Assembly: GCF_013204825.1 (NCBI RefSeq)
Contig: NZ_JABMKV010000003.1
Coordinates: 62,001 to 126,000, forward strand
Source of the DNA: Pedobacter boryungensis
Lineage (GTDB): Bacteria > Bacteroidota > Bacteroidia > Sphingobacteriales > Sphingobacteriaceae
Direction: 5' to 3'
Length of the DNA: 64,000 bases
The notes beneath the pieces are model-generated. The model ran no database searches. It worked only from the letters and a program-made list of their open reading frames with translations, and was not told the origin of the DNA. A program made the translations under genes and the position numbers. Numbering within the stretch: the first letter of the stretch is position 1; every line of letters begins with the position of its first letter. Positions 1 to 7,961 of this stretch are shown one piece after another.

Positions 1-874
1 TGCTGATGAATTGACTGCAAAAGTAGCTTCTTATGGGCTAGTAATTACCGAGCTTTCTACACATTTACAAGGACAATTAGTAGCTGTTAATCCAGCATAT
101 GATCAATTATTTGATGCTTTTGCGGCAGATGAGGTTAAAAACAACCCCAAAGCAAGAACAGAATGGGCGGTGCAGCAATTAAAATATGCTGCTAAAGCTT
201 CTCAAAATTTGGGTTTAAAAGCGCATGCAACTTTTAGCGGTTCTTTATTATGGCATACTTTTCACCCATGGCCACAACGGCCAGAGGGATTGGTTGAGGA
301 TGGATTTACAGAATTAGCAAAACGTTGGTTACCAATTTTAAATGAGTTTGATAATTGTGGCGTGGATGTTTGTTATGAAATTCACCCGGGAGAAGATTTA
401 TTTGATGGGGAAACTTACGAAATGTTCTTAGCCAAAGTAAATAACCATGCAAGAGCCTGCTTATTGTACGATCCTTCGCACTTTGTATTACAACAATTAG
501 ATTATATTCAATACATCGATTTTTATCATGAAAGAATAAAAGCATTTCATGTTAAGGATGCAGAATTTAATCCGACAGGTAAACAAGGAACGTTTGGCGG
601 TTACCAAAGTTGGGCAAACAGAGCTGGTAGATACCGTTCTCCTGGCGATGGACAAGTAGATTTTAAACGCATTTTTAGCAAATTAGCTCAATACGATTAC
701 AAAGGCTGGGCAGTAATGGAATGGGAATGTTGTATTAAAGATTCGGAAACTGGCGCAAGAGAAGGTGCTCAATTTATCAAAAATCACATCATACCAGTTA
801 CCAATAAAGCATTTGATGATTTCGCATCGGCAGGTGGGGACGCAAATTTTAACAAGAATATTTTAGGCATATAA
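1..874 (+). CDS. Sugar phosphate isomerase/epimerase-like TIM-barrel protein, 5' end cut
   Basis: The reading frame is open to the left edge (codons begin at base 2), so the N-terminus lies outside the window and the TTG at 11 is not a credible start. The protein belongs to the xylose-isomerase-like/AP-endonuclease-2 TIM-barrel family. The expected metal-ligand segments are visible in order: YEIHPGE, LYDPSHF, FHVKDAE and VMEWE. It heads an operon with a cytochrome c, a Gfo/Idh/MocA oxidoreductase and a DUF1080 protein. That context suggests isomerisation or epimerisation of an oxidised (keto) sugar, but the substrate cannot be read from the sequence. The family call is firm; the role is inferred. 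Confidence 0.85.
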   Translation, partial: ADELTAKVASYGLVITELSTHLQGQLVAVNPAYDQLFDAFAADEVKNNPKARTEWAVQQLKYAAKASQNLGLKAHATFSGSLLWHTFHPWPQRPEGLVEDGFTELAKRWLPILNEFDNCGVDVCYEIHPGEDLFDGETYEMFLAKVNNHARACLLYDPSHFVLQQLDYIQYIDFYHERIKAFHVKDAEFNPTGKQGTFGGYQSWANRAGRYRSPGDGQVDFKRIFSKLAQYDYKGWAVMEWECCIKDSETGAREGAQFIKNHIIPVTNKAFDDFASAGGDANFNKNILGI

Positions 875-885
875 TACTAACACAG

Positions 886-1266
886 ATGAAAAAAACACTT
901 TTATTTTTAAGCGCAATTACCTTTTTATTAGCTGCATGTGGTGGCTCAACTTCTAATTCAGAAACAGCTTCGACCACCACTCCTGCTTCAAGCGAATCTA
1001 AGCCAGCAATGGAACCAGGAGAATTATTGATTGTGAAATCAGATTGTATCGGTTGTCATCATAAAGAAGATAAATTAATCGGTCCAGCTTACCAAGAAAT
1101 TGCAGCAAAATATCCTTCTACAGATGAAAATATAAATTTATTAGCCGATAAAATTGTGAAAGGCGGTAAAGGTGTTTGGGGAAATATTCCAATGACACCA
1201 CACACTAAAATAACAAATGACGAAGCCAAATCAATGGTAAAATATATTTTAACGCTGAAAAAATAA
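886..1266 (+). CDS. Class I c-type cytochrome, lipoprotein
   Basis: A 126-residue protein with a lipoprotein signal peptide (lipobox LLAAC, Cys18), a Ser/Thr-rich linker, then one cytochrome c domain. The heme-binding motif CIGCH is at residues 54-58 and the likely axial Met is Met103 in NIPMTPH. This is the size and layout of small cytochrome c551/c552-type electron carriers tethered to a membrane. It starts 11 nt after the isomerase gene and is followed by an exported oxidoreductase. The inferred role is electron acceptor for a periplasmic sugar dehydrogenase, possibly encoded to the left of the window. Confidence 0.9.
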   Translation: MKKTLLFLSAITFLLAACGGSTSNSETASTTTPASSESKPAMEPGELLIVKSDCIGCHHKEDKLIGPAYQEIAAKYPSTDENINLLADKIVKGGKGVWGNIPMTPHTKITNDEAKSMVKYILTLKK

Positions 1267-1289
1267 GATTAACCTTTAAAAATTTTAAA

Positions 1290-2747
1290 ATGGATAAGGC
1301 AAAAAAAGAGTCAGAAGCAAGCAGTAGACGTAGTTTTTTAAAAACCACAGCAATTGCATCAGCTGCATTTATGATCGTTCCTCGTCATGTTTTGGGCGGT
1401 AAAGGATTTTTAGCACCAAGTGATCGGCTAATTGTTGCTGGTGTAGGCGTTGGCGGTAAAGGTGATTCAGATCTTCGTTTAATATCTGAAAGTGGCAAAG
1501 CTGATATTGCTTATTTATGTGATGTAGATACTCGTCGGGCGGCAAATAGTGTTAAACGTTTTCCTAAAGCTAAATTCTATAAAGATTGGAGAGAAATGTT
1601 CGATAAAGAGCATAAAAATTTTGATGCGGTTACCGTTTCAACTCCTGATCATAATCATGCCATACAAACACTTGCCGCAATGCAATTGGGCAAACACGTA
1701 TATGTACAAAAACCACTTACACACGATATTTTTGAAGCTCGCACTTTAACAGCTGCAGCTAAACAATATAAAGTGGTTACTCAAATGGGTAATCAGGGTG
1801 CTTCAAATAATGGCCCGCGACAAATGAAAGAGTGGTACGATGCTGGTTTAATTGGTGATGTACATACAATTTACGCTTGGACGGACAGACCTGTTTGGCC
1901 ACAAGGTATTCCATGGTCGGCAAATAAAGCCGACATTCCTAAAGAACTAGATTGGGATTTATGGTTAGGAACTGCTCCTTATAAAGATTATGTAGATAAA
2001 TTAGTGCCATTTAACTGGCGTGGATGGTGGGATTACGGAACTGGTGCATTGGGCGATATGGGCTGTCACTTACTAGAAGCTCCATTCAGTGTTTTAGGAT
2101 TAAAATATGCAACTGAAGTTCAAGCGAGCGTAGGTTCGGTGTATGTTGATGAATTTAAACGTGGATATTTCCCTGATAGCTGCCCTCCTTCTAGCCATGT
2201 AACTTTAAAATTTCCTAAAACTCCTAAAACCAAAGGTGAAGTCACAGTACATTGGATGGATGGAGGTATACAACCTGAGAGGCCAGAAGAATTAGGTGCA
2301 AATGAAGTTTTTGGCGATGGTGGAAACGGAACTTTATTTATCGGCACAAAAGGTAAAATGATGAGTAGCACGTATAGTGCAAACCCACGCTTGTTGCCTT
2401 TATCTAAAAATGCAGATATCAAAGTAAAAGAGAAATTTGCTCGTGTTAAAGGCGAAGCGGATGGACATTACGCACAATGGGTTGAAGCTGCTATTGCAGG
2501 TTATGGTAAAAATGAATTGAGTTCGCCATTTGAAATTGCTGGTCCATTAACTGAAGCGTTGTTAATGGCTAATCTTGCTATACGTGCAGCAGATATTCAA
2601 GGTAAAAATGCAGAAGGTAAAACAATTTATCCTGGCAGGTACAAAAAATTATTGTGGGATAATGACAATATGAAAGTAACCAACTTTGATGAAGTAAACC
2701 AATTTGTAAAAAGAGAGTACCGTAAAGGTTGGACGTTAGGTGCTTAA
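1290..2747 (+). CDS. Tat-exported Gfo/Idh/MocA family oxidoreductase
   Basis: 485 residues. The N-terminus carries a twin-arginine signal (RRSFLK, Arg13-Arg14, then a hydrophobic stretch), so export is likely. A Rossmann nucleotide-binding motif GVGVGGKG follows at residues 51-58. The family's usual EKP motif reads QKP here (residues 140-142). The C-terminal half holds GDMGCHLLEAPF, the conserved substrate-domain segment of bacterial members. Family members oxidise or reduce sugars and cyclitols with tightly bound NAD(P). With the DUF1080 and isomerase neighbours, it probably interconverts a sugar and its keto form. Intergenic spacing of 23 nt upstream and a start directly after its stop downstream indicate one operon. 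Confidence 0.88.
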   Translation: MDKAKKESEASSRRSFLKTTAIASAAFMIVPRHVLGGKGFLAPSDRLIVAGVGVGGKGDSDLRLISESGKADIAYLCDVDTRRAANSVKRFPKAKFYKDWREMFDKEHKNFDAVTVSTPDHNHAIQTLAAMQLGKHVYVQKPLTHDIFEARTLTAAAKQYKVVTQMGNQGASNNGPRQMKEWYDAGLIGDVHTIYAWTDRPVWPQGIPWSANKADIPKELDWDLWLGTAPYKDYVDKLVPFNWRGWWDYGTGALGDMGCHLLEAPFSVLGLKYATEVQASVGSVYVDEFKRGYFPDSCPPSSHVTLKFPKTPKTKGEVTVHWMDGGIQPERPEELGANEVFGDGGNGTLFIGTKGKMMSSTYSANPRLLPLSKNADIKVKEKFARVKGEADGHYAQWVEAAIAGYGKNELSSPFEIAGPLTEALLMANLAIRAADIQGKNAEGKTIYPGRYKKLLWDNDNMKVTNFDEVNQFVKREYRKGWTLGA

Positions 2748-2771
2748 TTGCGGAACATTAAATTTAATAAA

Positions 2772-3467
2772 ATGAAACAGTATATCATATCGGGATTAGT
2801 ATTAGTGGTTATGGGTTGCAGTTCTACTGCTCAAACCACAAAAGCAAAAAAAGGTTTTACTCCACTTTTTGATGGAAAAACCACATCGGGTTGGCATACC
2901 TATGGAAAAACCACAGTTGGAAGTGCTTGGCAAGTTCAAGATGGCGCTATACATTTAGACCCAAAAACAAAAGGTAAAGATGGAGGTGGTGATTTAGTAA
3001 CTAATAAAGAATATACCAATTTTCATCTAAAATTAGAATGGAAAGTTGCTCCAAAATCTAATAGCGGAGTTATATTTTATATTCACGAAGACCCAAAATA
3101 CGGTCAAACGTATAGTACAGGTCCAGAAATGCAAGTGTTAGATAATGACGGCCATCCTGATGGGAAAATAACTAAACACAGGGCTGGAAATTTATATGAC
3201 ATGGTTAAAAGCGATGTAGAACCAGTAAAACCAGTTGGTGAATGGAATAAATCAGAAATTATTAGTGATAATGGAAAATTAACTTTCATTTTAAATGGTG
3301 TAAAAGTAGTAAACACCACCATGTGGGATGACAATTGGAAAGCCTTAATTGCTGGAAGTAAATTTGCTAAGTGGGAAGGTTTTGGAACCTATAAAACTGG
3401 AAAAATTTCGTTGCAAGATCACGGAGATGAAGTGTGGTATAGAAACATATCAATTAAAGAATTATAA
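2772..3467 (+). CDS. DUF1080 (3-keto-disaccharide hydrolase-like) lipoprotein
   Basis: The ATG at 2772 is preferred over an in-frame TTG at 2748 because it gives a clean lipoprotein signal (MKQYIISGLVLVVMGC, Cys16). The mature part is one DUF1080 jelly-roll domain. It opens with the family signature GFTPLFDGK..GW and contains GDLVTNKEY, SNSGVIFY and PEMQVLDNDGH. Characterised members of this family cleave or add water to 3-keto-glycosides. The protein should sit on the periplasmic or outer face of a membrane. Its position straight after the oxidoreductase supports action on an oxidised glycoside. Confidence 0.87.
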   Translation: MKQYIISGLVLVVMGCSSTAQTTKAKKGFTPLFDGKTTSGWHTYGKTTVGSAWQVQDGAIHLDPKTKGKDGGGDLVTNKEYTNFHLKLEWKVAPKSNSGVIFYIHEDPKYGQTYSTGPEMQVLDNDGHPDGKITKHRAGNLYDMVKSDVEPVKPVGEWNKSEIISDNGKLTFILNGVKVVNTTMWDDNWKALIAGSKFAKWEGFGTYKTGKISLQDHGDEVWYRNISIKEL

Positions 3468-3491
3468 AACTAAATCTAACCAAACATAGAA

Positions 3492-4721
3492 ATGAACTCA
3501 ACAACCCGCATTAAATTATCTTTCATGATGTTCCTAGAATTTTTTATCTGGGGAGCATGGTTTGTAACACTAGGCACATTTTTAGCAACAAATTTAAAAG
3601 CATCTGGTCCAGAAACTGGTTCGGTTTTTTCAACTCAATCGTGGGGAGCTATCATTGCTCCTTTTATTATTGGATTAATTGCAGATCGATATTTTAATGC
3701 CGAAAAAATCTTAGGTGTTTTGCATATTGTTGGAGCCATTTTAATGTATCAGATGTATAATGCAACTGATATAGCAGTATTTTATCCTTATGTGCTTGGT
3801 TATATGATTTTATATATGCCAACATTGGCATTAGTAAATTCTGTCTCTTTTAATCAGATGCAGGATCCAGAAAAAGAGTTTTCTACCATTAGAATTTGGG
3901 GAACTTTAGGCTGGATTGCAGCAGGATTATTAATTAGCTATTTTTTCCATTGGGATTCTCAAGAAAATACTACCGCTGGATTGTTAAGAAATACTTTCCT
4001 TATGGCTGGAATTGCTTCTTTAGTACTAGGGTTATTTAGTTTTATGCTTCCTAAAACTCCACCTAAAGTTGCAAAAGGCGAAAAAGTAACCGTATCTGAT
4101 ATTTTAGGACTTGATGCTTTGAAACTTTTAAAAGATAAAAACTTCTTAATCTTTTTTGTTTCCTCTATTTTAATCTGTATTCCATTGGCATTTTACTATC
4201 AAAATGCGAATTTGTTTTTATCTAAAATAGGCGTGGATAATCCAACTGGAAAAATGACAATCGGACAGGCTTCTGAAGTGATTTTTCTCTTGTTTATTCC
4301 TATTTTCTTTAAAAAATTCGGGTTTAAAAAAACTATCCTTGTAGGTATGCTTGCATGGGCAGTTAGATACATTTTATTTGCTTATGGTAATGCAGGGGAA
4401 TTAAGTTTTATGTTATTAATTGGAATAGCATTACATGGAATTTGTTATGACTTTTTCTTTGTATCTGGTCAAATTTATACTAATTCTAAAGCTGGAGAGA
4501 GATTTAAAAGTTCTGCACAAGGTTTAATTACACTAGCCACCTACGGTATTGGCATGCTTATTGGCTTTATGGTTGCAGGGCAAATTACAGAAATGTATAA
4601 AGTTGGTGGCGAGGAAAATTGGAAAATGATCTGGATTATCCCTGCCGGAATTGCATTTGTTGTATTTATATTATTCGCCGTTTTATTTAATGATAAAACT
4701 AAACCAGAAGCTACTGCCTAA
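3492..4721 (+). CDS. MFS permease, nucleoside:H+ symporter-like family
   Basis: 409 residues, almost entirely hydrophobic helices consistent with 12 membrane segments, with no signal peptide. The start MNSTTRIKLSFMMFLEFFIWGAWF and the IADRYFNAEKIL loop resemble the NupG/XapB-type nucleoside permease family, which in Bacteroidota is often found in carbohydrate operons rather than with nucleoside genes. It lies 24 nt after the DUF1080 gene and 22 nt before a second TIM-barrel protein. It probably imports the sugar released by the exported enzymes. Substrate is an inference; nucleoside transport is the alternative. Confidence 0.8.
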   Translation: MNSTTRIKLSFMMFLEFFIWGAWFVTLGTFLATNLKASGPETGSVFSTQSWGAIIAPFIIGLIADRYFNAEKILGVLHIVGAILMYQMYNATDIAVFYPYVLGYMILYMPTLALVNSVSFNQMQDPEKEFSTIRIWGTLGWIAAGLLISYFFHWDSQENTTAGLLRNTFLMAGIASLVLGLFSFMLPKTPPKVAKGEKVTVSDILGLDALKLLKDKNFLIFFVSSILICIPLAFYYQNANLFLSKIGVDNPTGKMTIGQASEVIFLLFIPIFFKKFGFKKTILVGMLAWAVRYILFAYGNAGELSFMLLIGIALHGICYDFFFVSGQIYTNSKAGERFKSSAQGLITLATYGIGMLIGFMVAGQITEMYKVGGEENWKMIWIIPAGIAFVVFILFAVLFNDKTKPEATA

Positions 4722-4743
4722 TTAAAATTTAATTGTAAACCTC

Positions 4744-5619
4744 ATGAATTCAAGAAGAACCTTTATCAAACAAACAGGATTAATAGCTGCTGCAGTTGCG
4801 GTAGCGCCATCATTTGCATGTACACCTGTTGCTAAGCATCCTGTAGGTTTGCAGTTATACAGTTTAAGGGATATCATTAAAAACGATATCAAAGGAATAA
4901 TTGAAAAAGTTGCCGCAATTGGATATAAAGAAGTAGAAACGTATGGTTATTCTGTGAAAGATAAATTTTGGGGATTAGATGCAAAAGCTTTTAGTAATTT
5001 ATTAAAAGCTAATGGCATGGTAGCTCCAAGCGGACATTATGGAATGGATAATTTTATTGCAGGTAAAAATAGCGATGAATTAAAATCATATATCGAAGCA
5101 GCAAATATTACTGGAGGTGAATATGTAACAGTTCCGTATTTAGGAGATTCGTTGAGAAAATCAGCAGATGATTATAAGAAAATTGCTGCTAAACTTAATG
5201 AGGCTGCCGTTCTATGTAAAGCATCTGGATTAAGATTGGCTTACCACAATCACAATTTTGAATTTACAAAATTTGGTAACACTACTGGATATGAAATTTT
5301 GTTAACTGAAACAGATAAAAATCTTGTCGATTTTGAGATGGATTTATATTGGGTAGCAAGATCTGGAGTTGATCCATTATCACTTTTTAAAACTCACCAA
5401 CATCGTTTTACAATGTGGCACATAAAGGATATGGATAAAACCAAAAACGATTTAAATACAGAAGTTGGACAAGGAGCTGTTGATTTTAAATCGATATTTA
5501 GTGGTGCAAAAATGGCGGGTGTTAAACATTATTTTGTAGAACACGAATTTAACTATAAGCCTGATGAATTAGGCTCCATCAAAACTAGTTTCAATTACGT
5601 TCACAATCAATTGTTATAA
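4744..5619 (+). CDS. Exported sugar isomerase/epimerase-like TIM-barrel protein
   Basis: 291 residues, second xylose-isomerase-like TIM-barrel protein of the operon. The N-terminus has a Tat-type signal (RRTFIKQTG and a hydrophobic run ending near Cys26), so it may be exported or a Tat lipoprotein. The characteristic YHNHNFEF segment (IolE/Hyi-like), DFEMDLYW, MWHIKDMD and YFVEHEF give the expected metal ligands. It ends the operon: the stop codon lies inside a perfect 15-bp hairpin. It likely acts on the same sugar as the first TIM-barrel protein. One copy being exported and one of unknown location suggests steps on both sides of the membrane, but this is a guess. Confidence 0.83.
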   Translation: MNSRRTFIKQTGLIAAAVAVAPSFACTPVAKHPVGLQLYSLRDIIKNDIKGIIEKVAAIGYKEVETYGYSVKDKFWGLDAKAFSNLLKANGMVAPSGHYGMDNFIAGKNSDELKSYIEAANITGGEYVTVPYLGDSLRKSADDYKKIAAKLNEAAVLCKASGLRLAYHNHNFEFTKFGNTTGYEILLTETDKNLVDFEMDLYWVARSGVDPLSLFKTHQHRFTMWHIKDMDKTKNDLNTEVGQGAVDFKSIFSGAKMAGVKHYFVEHEFNYKPDELGSIKTSFNYVHNQLL

Positions 5620-5637
5620 AATCAATTGATTGTGAAC
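5599..5637. terminator. Perfect 15-bp stem hairpin across operon end
   Basis: GTTCACAATCAATTG at 5599-5613 is the exact reverse complement of 5623-5637, with a 9-nt loop. The stop codon of the TIM-barrel gene (5617-5619) is in the loop. There is no T-run, so it is either a weak bidirectional terminator or an mRNA 3'-end stabiliser. Confidence 0.5.
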
Positions 5638-5646
5638 TAATAGTTA

Positions 5647-5689
5647 CATACTAATCAACCAATAATTAGTTTGTTGATTGGTTAGTATG
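5647..5689. terminator. 16-bp imperfect hairpin between convergent genes
   Basis: CATACTAATCAACCAA (5647-5662) pairs with TTGATTGGTTAGTATG (5674-5689) at 15 of 16 positions, one being a wobble. It covers the stop codon of the minus-strand YtxH gene (5666-5668). Placed 9 nt from another long hairpin, it probably separates the two convergent transcripts. Confidence 0.5.
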
Positions 5690-6037
5690 TTGTTCTTCAA
5701 CATGACTTTCGTGAATGATATCTCTAATATCTGATTTACGTTTTTTAACTGGTGTACGAACAAAATGTGGAACTTCTGGTGCAACACCATCTTTGTGCTC
5801 TTCGAAATCGTTACCTACAATTTTATTTCTTAATGCAGCGTAAGTATCTCTAGCACTGCTTCCTAAGCCTTTAGCTCTATCACCAATTAATTTACGTGCA
5901 TCTTTACCACTTTCTGGCGCAAATAACATACTTATTATTGCTCCTGCAGCTAAACCTGCAACAATTGCTACGGCCACTTGGCCATTATTATTTGATTTTT
6001 GAGAAAGAATTTTCCCTATTAATTTTCCATATTTCAT
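5666..6037 (-). CDS. YtxH domain-containing protein
   Basis: About 123 residues. The start at 6037 (MKYGKLIGK) is chosen over one 13 codons upstream because it is preceded at ideal distance by the strong Shine-Dalgarno stretch AAAGAGGTGATT. One hydrophobic segment (AIVAGLAAGAIISMLFAP) is followed by ESGKDARKLIGDRAKG, the usual YtxH pattern of a membrane or amphipathic segment and charged helix. The C-terminal third is polar and rich in His, Lys and Glu. YtxH proteins are small stress-related membrane-associated proteins without an assigned biochemical activity. It is transcribed alone, converging on the sugar operon. Confidence 0.8.
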   Translation of the reverse strand: MKYGKLIGKILSQKSNNNGQVAVAIVAGLAAGAIISMLFAPESGKDARKLIGDRAKGLGSSARDTYAALRNKIVGNDFEEHKDGVAPEVPHFVRTPVKKRKSDIRDIIHESHVEEQHTNQSTN

Positions 6038-6049
6038 AATCACCTCTTT
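6026..6049 (-). promoter_or_regulatory. Strong Shine-Dalgarno that fixes the YtxH start
   Basis: On the minus strand AAAGAGGTGATT runs directly into the ATG at 6037. GAGGTGAT is complementary to the conserved anti-SD region of 16S rRNA. Most genes in this window lack such a motif. Confidence 0.6.
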
Positions 6050-6108
6050 TTTTAAAAACAACAAACACGTTTTCATATTGTTTAAAAAAATTTATGATTA
6101 TTAAGCGG

Positions 6109-7911
6109 CTAATTTAGCTTTGCTGCTAAAACACAAGTTTGCTTAAAGTGTTCTACCTTACCATCTAAGGCAAAAGCATCAAACTTAATCACGTAAATAC
6201 CCACCTTACTTTGTTGGCCATTATCGTTCATTCCATCCCACGTAAAACTTCCAGCAGTTGCAATAGTTGCATTTCTTTCTAATTTGCGAATCAGCACTCC
6301 TTTATCTGAGTAAATGTTAACGCTGGCTAAGTTTCCATTGCTCACAAACTGGTAATCAATTTGCAATGCATCTTCAAAGCCGTCGCCATCTGGAGAAAAA
6401 GTTTTACTAGCTAAACTTACGTTATTTTTAATATGTGTAAGATCTTCTTCTTGTGAGTTTCGATAAGTTGGAGTACCAAAACCAATTGTGGCTGCTGCAG
6501 ATTTAAAATTACCCATTGCTGAAGACGATTTAGTAAACGATACTCTTTCCAAAGCCACACCATCTGCATTTTGTAAAAGAGCAATGTGCATTTTTTCAGT
6601 ATAATCCAATTGATCCAAGATTTCCTGAGATATCATTACAATTACAGCACCTTTATCATTATTATAAGATGGCAAGCTGCTCATTTGTACAAACTGGTTA
6701 GGAAATTTTGCATTATATTGCTCCTTTACTACATCAGGTTTAGTCGTTAAAACCCAATATGTTTTGGCAGGCATATATAAAGATGTTGCACTCACGTTTT
6801 TAATATTAGCCGGATTACCGCTTACATCAGCATTAGCTAATTGTAGTGTTGCTAAATCTAAAATTTGATTTGTGTTATTGTAAATTTCTATATAATCAAC
6901 ACCTCCCACTCTAGGATTAACTAAAATTTCACTTATTAATATATCTCCTTTTTTTAGCGTATATGGTTTCAAATAAAAGAATGAAGTTTTGTTATTAGCG
7001 CCAATTGCATTTCCTTTCAAATCCTTTACATTGTTAACTTCTAACTTGTAATCGCCAGTTGGCAAAGCTGAAGCATAGGTTAAATTGTAAGCATTTGGCA
7101 AGGTTGAAGCGGTTATTGAAATTGGATTGCCCAAATTAGCAATCGCATAGTTGCTAGCCATCAAGGCTGAAGAAGATTCCAATCGTTCAGAAAAAATAGC
7201 TTCAACAGTTAGTTCATCTAGTACTTTTGCACTTAGTAAAGTCGGTGGTGTGGTATCTGGAACTAATTCCGTAATGCTAAAATCATCAAAGGTAAAACCA
7301 CTCGATCTTGTGGCTGTATATTTACAAAATACACCAAACCAGTCCGAATTGGTAAACGTTAAATCAGTAGCACTTCCTTCCAGCACATAAGTTGTTCCTC
7401 CAGTTATGTCTGTGTACAATTCCCATTTTCCAGCATCATTTCTGGTTACACGAATACGAGCTAAAAGATTATTTGCATCCACTCTCATTTTTGAAGGGCC
7501 ATCAATAATTTTGCTGATGGTTGTACCCGTTTGTTTGTACAAATCATAACTATCCATGTTTCCGCTTTCTCCAATTTGGACAAAATATCCATTTAAAGGC
7601 CCATTTAAATCCTGCTGATCAGAAATTAAATAAATTCTTGCCTGGTTAGTTGCCGAAGGGTCAAAACTCAATTGTACAGTACATTCCCACTTCGTATTTG
7701 TGGCATACGTGTTTGCAGTAAACAAGGTAACTGTTTGAGCAGTAGAACTTAACGAAGACTTTAATTGCTTTGCAGCATTAATATTAAACAGTGATGTACT
7801 TCCTAGCCAACTTGGGTTTGCAGTGAAATTTCCATCACTAAAGTCATCAGAAACTTGGCCGAATGTAAGTTTAACACTCAGCAACATTAAAAAAAGTAAA
7901 CTTTTTCTCAT
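6109..7911 (-). CDS. Secreted lamin-tail-domain protein with FlgD-like C-terminus
   Basis: 600 residues with a signal peptide (MRKSLLFLMLLSVKLTFG). Domains in order: an N-terminal beta-rich region to about 210 that resembles a concanavalin-type fold (ending FTFDDFSITELVPDTTPP), a Big_5/SwmB-like Ig domain (about 215-310), a lamin-tail domain (about 325-440, ILISEILVNP.VGGVDYIEIYN), and a FlgD-like Ig C-terminus (SPDGDGFEDAL to the end, with FTWDGMNDNGQ). Such proteins in Bacteroidota are surface or secreted adhesin-like proteins. The family function is unknown. No clear type IX sorting domain follows the FlgD-like part. Confidence 0.75.
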   Translation of the reverse strand: MRKSLLFLMLLSVKLTFGQVSDDFSDGNFTANPSWLGSTSLFNINAAKQLKSSLSSTAQTVTLFTANTYATNTKWECTVQLSFDPSATNQARIYLISDQQDLNGPLNGYFVQIGESGNMDSYDLYKQTGTTISKIIDGPSKMRVDANNLLARIRVTRNDAGKWELYTDITGGTTYVLEGSATDLTFTNSDWFGVFCKYTATRSSGFTFDDFSITELVPDTTPPTLLSAKVLDELTVEAIFSERLESSSALMASNYAIANLGNPISITASTLPNAYNLTYASALPTGDYKLEVNNVKDLKGNAIGANNKTSFFYLKPYTLKKGDILISEILVNPRVGGVDYIEIYNNTNQILDLATLQLANADVSGNPANIKNVSATSLYMPAKTYWVLTTKPDVVKEQYNAKFPNQFVQMSSLPSYNNDKGAVIVMISQEILDQLDYTEKMHIALLQNADGVALERVSFTKSSSAMGNFKSAAATIGFGTPTYRNSQEEDLTHIKNNVSLASKTFSPDGDGFEDALQIDYQFVSNGNLASVNIYSDKGVLIRKLERNATIATAGSFTWDGMNDNGQQSKVGIYVIKFDAFALDGKVEHFKQTCVLAAKLN

Positions 7912-7961
7912 ATTTGGTAGATATTAAGAATTTACTAAATATAATAAAAAACAGAGAAAAA

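Noticed and set aside
11..13. TTG at 11 as start of the first gene
   Set aside because: The frame is open to the left edge and the visible protein lacks the first strands of the barrel, so the gene is cut.
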